The translations under genes and the position numbers were made by a program. The notes beneath the pieces are model-generated. The model was not told where the DNA came from, did no database searches, and was given only the letters and a program-made list of their open reading frames with translations. Positions 58,143 through 64,000 of a DNA stretch of 64,000 nucleotides are shown in pieces. How positions within the stretch are numbered: the stretch's first letter is position 1; every line of letters begins with the position of its first letter. The stretch is from Jaltomata sinuosa (lineage: Eukaryota; Streptophyta; Magnoliopsida; Solanales; Solanaceae), in contig QJPP01007585.1 in assembly GCA_003996215.1 (NCBI GenBank), positions 186,001 through 250,000 of the forward strand. Reading direction: 5' to 3'.

Positions 58143-58450
58143 TATATATATAAAGGAGGAATATAGACTAGGTGATGTGGCATGTCTCTATGGTCTACAT
58201 TCCTATTTATTTTTTTCTCCTTTTTTGAATTTTTTTCTCATTCTTTCATTACTTAATTTATTTAATAATATTAAAATTCTATCATATTATATTTATCACA
58301 TCTAATTATACCTCATGAATTATAAAAAACCTCTATCCATTTATATTCTATACTTAAATAACATGTTTCTTCACCTCCATTTCATCTAACTTTAATAATT
58401 TAATTCACCTATAAATAATAATGATCTATGAAATGATTGGATGTTCATTT
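58139..58450 (+). mobile_element. Second copy of the Helitron 5' region, head to tail
   Basis: From CTAGTATATATATAAAGGAG the sequence follows 55050-55400 with moderate divergence (GGTGATGTGGCA, TATGGTCTACATTCC, ACCTATAAATAATAA). It starts exactly where the first copy ends. Confidence 0.6.
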
Positions 58451-59955
58451 TCATTTTCTTCTTCTTTATTAGTATAGTTTTTTTCTCTATTTTTGATTTT
58501 TTTTCCATTCATCATGTATTTAATAATCAAAAGGTATGACATTGAAAAGGTGATGTGGTAATATGACCACCACTTTGATGGAGATTATAAATGTATTCTT
58601 CTTAATTTCTTCTTGTGTCATAATAGTCAAACACAAGTTCATCAAGATGAAGGAGTTTGATGACGGGATAACATTCATCAGAGTAAGATGATCAAATTTA
58701 TTTGGTACAAGTTTATCAAGATAAAGAAAAAAATTTAACGGTGGTGAAAGATTCATCAAGAGAGATGGTCAAATTAACTTGAAAAAATGTTTGCAAACCT
58801 TTTATTTGCAAGTTTACAATTTTTTATTTTCCTAACAAAAACTCAAAAAAGTATGTGATTATGTTACTTGGATTTGTTTTATATATGTTTATAATGTTCA
58901 TTTTTATGTTTCCTGTGTATATTTGATTTTTTTATATATATGTCTGTTATATATTTATTTATAAATATTATTTTATGTATTTGAGAGAAATTTTAGTATA
59001 ACAAGAAATTTTATAATGTAGATGTTTGAACTTATTACATATAAATTATTGTTGTATCTGATCACATTTTTATTATATATTATAATTGTGATTTATAAGA
59101 GCATTTTCGTCAGAGATTCGGACTTATATTTTTTTCATCTTTTGAGAAAAAGATTCATTCTCTCTATAAAAAAATAGAAAGTAGAACCAATAAAGATCTC
59201 TATTATTTTATTTTATTTTTTGGGCATTTTTTTTCCTTTCTACTTTTTCAATTTTTGATCTTGTGAGAGATTCTTTTCCTTTATTTTGTGTTATGTTACA
59301 AATTTTAAAAACCACTTCTTTAATTTTCTTAATCACACTTCAATCCCTTCCTCTTCTTCTTATTAAAAATTCTCTTAATAATAATTTATATGATCATGTT
59401 AATCCTCTTAATAATAATTTTCTATGGTTATGTATGTAAAAAGGAAAAAGAAATATAAATTAAAGGTACCAATTACAGAAAGATTTATATAATTTGATTT
59501 TATGAATTTAGAGCAAACGGGTTCAATTTTGTATTTTTCAATTTATATTTCTTTATTTCTTTTAAATCTTTTTTAGATTTTAAAGAAGAAAAAAATTATT
59601 AAAACACAAAATTTAAAGCTAAATACTTACAATCATATTCTAAAATTAATTAATACAATACTTAGGAAAGGAGTTACAAAAGGAGACTTAATTATTCAAT
59701 TATTAAACTATTAGTAATTTTTATCATAAAAAATGGATGAGGTAAGTAATTAATTTGATTTAAATGGGATAATTTTTTCATTAATAATTTTATAATATAA
59801 ATTTTTGACTTTCAGAATTCTTATTCAACTTTTAAATTTTTTCTTTATTTGGCTACCATTGAGAAGGAATGTATTAATACTACTATCATATCTTTTTGAG
59901 AATAAATTTTTTAATGACTTTAACATTTTTCAATAAATTATAGAATAGATGAAAA
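58451..59955. other. AT-rich region between Helitron copy and viral fragment
   Basis: A few diverged TTCATCAAGATGAAGGAG-type motifs occur at 58630-58760. No gene is recognised. The right part may include viral intergenic sequence downstream of the pararetrovirus reading frame, but I see no tRNA-Met primer site that would prove it. Confidence 0.35.
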
Positions 59956-61146
59956 TCATTGATAAAAGTTGTGGCGGAGTGATAAGTATCTTTTCATATC
60001 TACTAATTTACAGTATCTAGTCATCATATTTTGTGAAATAAATTTTTTTCTGATAGCTCTTGTGGTAGGTGACTGCTCTGGTCTCAACAGGCTTAGTATC
60101 CATTGGCGTAGTTCTTCCATATCTGCTGTCTTTAGTTCTCTGCAATTGGAATATATCATCGTCTGATCTCGGTTGTAGTAGTTCCAAATTGCGTTTTTGT
60201 TTAGATAATTATTTGATAATTCGTTCAAAATGGTAGATATCCCAATAGTTCTTTTATTTGCATATAATTCTGGGATATTTACTCTTTGTATTTCTTCTTG
60301 TACTTCTATCTTCTCCGGGATTATCATTTCTCTAGTCAAACCTATCTTGATAACTTGTATTATAGGTTTGATTTCGTCGTATAATATCTCCGCAGTTGCT
60401 GAATAAAACTTTATATAAAACAAAGTGCCTTTAGTAATTCTTTTGTAATGTAGAAATGCTTTGTATAGTTCTGGTATCTTAGCTATTTCTTCTCCTGTTA
60501 TTGTATATACTGTACTTAACAGCCCATAATTATAGCAAGTTGCTACTAGATTCGAATTGGTACATGGTTGTGCTATAAGTTTATTATATCCTTGTAGGTG
60601 TTGGGTTATATAATCTTCATTCGGATTTTGGGTATTTTTAGCTCTGGGGTTTAGATTCAAAAAGGTTTGGATTTTGTGTATATTTTCTATATACGTTCTG
60701 GTGATATGATTATATATTTGTTTGTGTGAATCCAAACTGGTTTTGTAGGTATTTACTTGTGGGGTAACAAATATATCTTTTTGGGTATATTCTGGAAGGT
60801 ATGGTTTGGAGAATAGCTTATTCATATTGACATTTGCATATTTTGCCTTACCATCTTCCTTTTTTGTAGTTGGTCCTCCAGTAGATGTGCTACCTGCAGC
60901 TGTATTTATCATCTTGTTATGGGTTTTAAGGTGTTTCCCAACGTCACCTTCTAGCTCCGCATGTTTAGAGTCATGCTGCTGACTTAGCTCCGCATGTTTA
61001 GAGTCATGCTGCTGACTATTAGTTGTCTTTTTCAACATCTGTACTTCGCTTTCTATTTTCTCCATTTTCTGACAAAGTGTTGTCATAGTAGCTAGTATTT
61101 TTTCCAATGTATCTACATTAACTTTCTCTGGAGAGATAATCTGCAA
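59956..61146 (-). CDS. Endogenous pararetrovirus ORF after pol (transactivator/viroplasmin-like)
   Basis: A 396-codon uninterrupted frame starts at 61146 and overlaps the end of the polymerase frame by 29 bases in another phase. The first ~90 residues are predicted coiled coil and linker (a Met/Glu/Lys-rich part, then an 11-residue tandem repeat QQHDSKHAELS). The rest is a compact domain with ATCYNYGLLSTVYTITGEEI, then HYKRITKGTLFYIKFYSA and WNYYNRDQTMIYSNCRELKT. In caulimovirids such as Caulimovirus and Solendovirus the gene after pol codes for the transactivator/inclusion-body protein; the position fits, but sequence identity is not checked. The long intact frame is unusual for an endogenous copy. 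It is part of an incomplete viral fragment and not a working virus. Confidence 0.65.
   Translation of the reverse strand: MQIISPEKVNVDTLEKILATMTTLCQKMEKIESEVQMLKKTTNSQQHDSKHAELSQQHDSKHAELEGDVGKHLKTHNKMINTAAGSTSTGGPTTKKEDGKAKYANVNMNKLFSKPYLPEYTQKDIFVTPQVNTYKTSLDSHKQIYNHITRTYIENIHKIQTFLNLNPRAKNTQNPNEDYITQHLQGYNKLIAQPCTNSNLVATCYNYGLLSTVYTITGEEIAKIPELYKAFLHYKRITKGTLFYIKFYSATAEILYDEIKPIIQVIKIGLTREMIIPEKIEVQEEIQRVNIPELYANKRTIGISTILNELSNNYLNKNAIWNYYNRDQTMIYSNCRELKTADMEELRQWILSLLRPEQSPTTRAIRKKFISQNMMTRYCKLVDMKRYLSLRHNFYQ
60953..61018 (-). repeat. 33-bp in-frame tandem duplication in viral ORF
   Basis: AGCTCCGCATGTTTAGAGTC with its following 13 bases occurs twice in direct succession (60953 and 60986). 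It adds 11 residues without breaking the frame. The copies are virtually identical, so the duplication is recent or was present in the founding virus. Confidence 0.85.
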
Positions 61147-61701
61147 TGGAATTTTTGTCAGTCTTGATTACTTCAATTGTAAATGTAAAATTTAATATAT
61201 TCAATACTAGTCTCCTTATTTCTTTTGTTGTAACTGAATCTTGTACCTTTTTGGTTATCCACCATTTTACCTGTGTATTGTCTGTTCTCACAATAAATTT
61301 ATTGTATACAATATATGGTTCAAAGTTTAACAAATATTTGTATAATGCAAATAGTTCTTTCCTATTTATTTCCCATTTTATTTGTGGTTCTGTATATGAT
61401 CCTGAGTAATATCTACAATGGTGTTCTATCTTTTCATTTTCATATTTATATTTTAATACTCCGCCATAGCTATGATCGCTAGAGTCTGTTTCTACTATAT
61501 ATGTAAATTGCTTATTTTCATCTGAAAAATATAGTTTTGGTAGTTGTCTACACATATTTTTAATTTTTCTTATATGGGTTTTATCTGTGTCATCAAAATG
61601 GTATTCTACGTCCTTTTTTAATTTTTTCTGTAATGGCTTTAAATTTTCTGCTAGCTTAGGTATATATTCTCGTACTTGGTTAACTAATCCTAAAAAGGAT
61701 T
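61118..61701 (-). pseudogene. Endogenous pararetrovirus RT/RNase H C-terminal part
   Basis: The - strand reads the RT end (GLVNQVREYIPKLAENLKPL) and an RNase H with its four acidic positions (YIVETDSSDHSYGGVL, INRKELFALYKYL, FIVRTDNTQVKWW, KNSIADYLSRES), then stops at 61118. There is no integrase behind RNase H; instead a new frame overlaps, which is the caulimovirid and not the Ty3/gypsy layout. The gene is cut at 61701/61702 by an LTR. The ~27 codons that seem to extend it to 61783 are LTR sequence. Movement, coat and protease parts are not in the window. Confidence 0.85.
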
Positions 61702-64000
61702 TGTCGCGCCCCATTTTTCTCGCGAAAAAGCGGGTTTCGACGTGACAACTCTCTTTCAGGAAGAGAGGGTGAAGAGTCGCCACCTAACGAATTTAAGGCG
61801 CGTTAGGGCGCCGTTCTAACTAATTACAATTAAATTAAATTTTAAGTCTACGCAACCAGAGAATCGGGTAAGGGTTCAAGTTACCTCGAAAGGAAGGTGT
61901 TAAGCACCTTTCGAGGTCCACAAATGTGGGTCCCTGCCGGATTCGTTATTTATGTGGGAATAGGTGATGAATAATAGGTCGATTAATTAAACTAAAGACT
62001 ATGTAATTAAACAAGTAAAACTTTATTTTAAAACAAGTATTTAAGCCAATTTAATTACTAAAATCTAAGTGAGAAAATCATGCATGAATTAACGCAAGTA
62101 AATAAATAAACGAAAAAATCAGATAAGCAAGAAGTCAGAAGTGACACAATGATATAGGAAAAGAGACCTAATTACTAAGTGACTTAGTTAACTACCCCAA
62201 ACAAATAGAAAGAAACAAACTTAGGTTAATTTTAACCTATTCGGATCAGCGCCCGGCTTATTATCGGAGACAATTCCAAAGACATTGTCGTATTCTGCTC
62301 GGGTCGATTTCCATCATATCCGTCTATCTACCCGCCTAAGTTGATTATTAAGATTATTATCCTGAGAGCGCACTAAACAAATGAAAAATACTAACGCGTC
62401 TTAAGATGCTTACCCGTCCCAACTTAATGTCCAAGAGGCATTTGGACTTACTATTTGGGTATGGGTCTAGACAAATAAAGTCTTAGGTTTCTTAATTAAA
62501 CACGAAAAGCGTCAAACAAAACAAGGAGGACTTTACTGCAAGTAGCACGTAATTATCTCAAATAAGCCTCTTAATTAATTAAAGGATTAACACATCTCAC
62601 ACAATTAACATCCTTATTGATTGCACCTATAGCCACAATTTTAATGGTTTGACATGCAAAACTCATCAATTAAAAATCCATGGGCAAAGTTTCTGGTTAC
62701 TTGATATGCTGAGAACACAATCAATCTCTCAAACAAGGTAATTGATAATTTAACATGCTGAAATTGATAGCCAAATAATTTAGTATGCTGAAATCAGTTT
62801 TAACCTGGGCGTGATCTAAACTGATTTTAAAGTTTAAGATATGGTGACTAATTTATTTAAAGTGCTGAAACTGATTAACTAATTGACATGCTGAAAATTT
62901 GTTTAGTCCTATAGGCATAATCTCTATTTTTAACTTGCAAAAATAACTAATTTAATCATGCTGAGACTGATTTTAATATACTGAATTAAATTTGACAGAT
63001 TTAAACATGCTGAAAACTGAAACTAACATGCTGAAATGGTTCTAACCCATAGGCGTGATTTCTAATTTTAATGGAACTACTTTAAATCCTATAGGCATGG
63101 TTTTTAATTACTTAAATGAAACTGAATCAATACTATAAGCATGTTGACTAATTAAATATGCTAAAGCAGGTTTAAGCCTATAACCGTGATATTAGTTATC
63201 TTATATGCTAAAAACTAATTTAATTCTATAAGCAGGGTTTCTAATTTACAGCTAAAACAGATATTGATCATATAAGCACAGTTCCTAATTTAATACAAAG
63301 AAAAACTGAAACTGATTTGAATACTACATGCATGATAGCTAATTGTCATATTAATTAATAGGCAGAAATCACAAATAACTGTAAGAAGAATTGGAAGTTA
63401 TATGAGCATGCGGAATTGTAAACCATTTTTTTTAATATGCAAGGCTACTGCGAGCATGCTGAGAATTACAAATATGCTAGAGATTAAATAAATACCTATA
63501 GTCATGCTTTCTATGTCTTCAATTAGATAAAAGCAGGTAGCACGTAGTTTGCCCCTCCCCATAGCAGTCCCCCTAAAGTATTTTATTTATTATCGAAGTT
63601 TATACAATAATTATTACAGACCAATGGATGAACGAGAAAATAAAATAAGACAGATCTAAGCTTTGGAGACTCTCAAATCTCGAGCAATTCTTCACTGTGT
63701 AACCATCTTCTAATAGAAACCTGTTAAATATAGCATAGGATTCGGAAGATCCTAGTATGATCCATGAAACTACCCTCGACATGTCAGAGTTCCTGAGAAT
63801 CTCAAGGATTCTAGGCAGTGCTTATGTCGAGGCATGGGAATACATTAGGACCTCCGTATTCCGCAAAATACAACGGAAACAAAACCAAGCCAGAAGCAAA
63901 GGTAATCATATAAACCAACCAGTCAAACAACATAAGCCAACTAACAAGTTCATGCTAACAAGGGTTTAATGCAAACAGAAATATAAGTTCTAAATTGACA
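61702..64000 (-). mobile_element. LTR of F family (Tat/Ogre-like), inverted, cut by window end
   Basis: It begins TGTCGCGCCCCATTTTTCTC, the complement of F's LTR end, and follows the F family closely for about 270 bases (hairpin, GAGTCGCCA, GGCGCGTTAGGGCGCC). Further right it diverges and carries many TAACATGCTGAAA- and CCTATAGGCATG-type short repeats (62640-63500). It interrupts the viral polymerase gene; GGATT at 61697-61701 would be the left half of its TSD. No gene is recognised up to 64000. Confidence 0.75.
61884..61916 (-). other. U5 hairpin of inverted F-family LTR
   Basis: CCTCGAAAGG (61884-61893) and CCTTTCGAGG (61907-61916) form the same perfect 10-bp stem as in F, at the same distance from the LTR end. 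Confidence 0.6.

Noticed and set aside
61118..61701. Ty3/gypsy RNase H
   Set aside because: No integrase follows, the next gene overlaps pol in another phase, and the RNase H end motif and layout fit caulimovirids.
1..64000. tRNA, rRNA or microRNA genes
   Set aside because: I saw tRNA-complementary primer sites but no cloverleaf-encoding sequence or rRNA segment. Hairpins found belong to transposon ends or inverted repeats; small-RNA data would be needed to call a microRNA.

Overview
The window is plant nuclear DNA, most likely from a large, repeat-rich Solanaceae genome. This is an inference from the mixture of Del/Tekay-type chromoviruses with ~3 kb LTRs, Tat/Ogre-like LTRs starting TGTTGACACCC, Stowaway MITEs, a hAT element and an endogenous pararetrovirus. 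I recognise only one intact host gene, the Elongator subunit ELP6 (five exons, 36011-38530, + strand). Almost everything else is transposable-element DNA, much of it nested.

Positions 1-34188 are one outer element (here called D, + strand, Tat/Ogre-like, apparently without its own coding capacity). Its 5' LTR is cut by the window start and ends at 1507, a tRNA-Arg-type primer site follows at 1511, and its 3' LTR runs 25097-34188. Inside D sit a chromovirus A (3975-20188, - strand, rearranged), which itself holds a nearly complete chromovirus B (10479-19625, - strand); a solo LTR E (20538-23165); and, within D's 3' LTR, two more solo LTRs, C (26738-30296) and F (30735-33981). B, C, E and F have readable perfect 5-bp target-site duplications (TSDs); the A pair matches at 4 of 5 bases.

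Positions 34189-39810 are the gene island: short tandem repeats and an (AT)32 tract, then ELP6 with a telo-box and a site II motif just upstream, then a short plastid ndhH fragment on the - strand. Positions 39813-46000 hold a Stowaway MITE and the decayed 3' end of a LINE, which is split by a solo LTR (G), by a mitochondrial nad1 fragment, and by a MULE-like foldback element with a second one nested in its end.

Positions 46372-52294 appear to be a TIR element carrying a full-length hAT transposon (47154-51166) with a perfect 8-bp TSD and a transposase gene broken by stop codons. Positions 51335-58450 are AT-rich, with a ~130-bp repeat family, two same-size Stowaways, another foldback element and a Helitron-type end (hairpin plus CTAG) followed directly by a second copy of the Helitron 5' region. 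Positions 59956-61701 are an endogenous caulimovirid fragment on the - strand (end of RT/RNase H plus the next reading frame), cut at 61702 by an LTR of the same family as F that runs past the window end.

The most interesting signals are in the cis-structure of the LTRs rather than in new genes. A hairpin with compensatory changes and a second primer-site-like motif recur in the U5 region of three diverged Tat-like LTR families. CpG-rich short palindromes are stacked directly upstream of the TATA-like box in three chromovirus-type LTRs.
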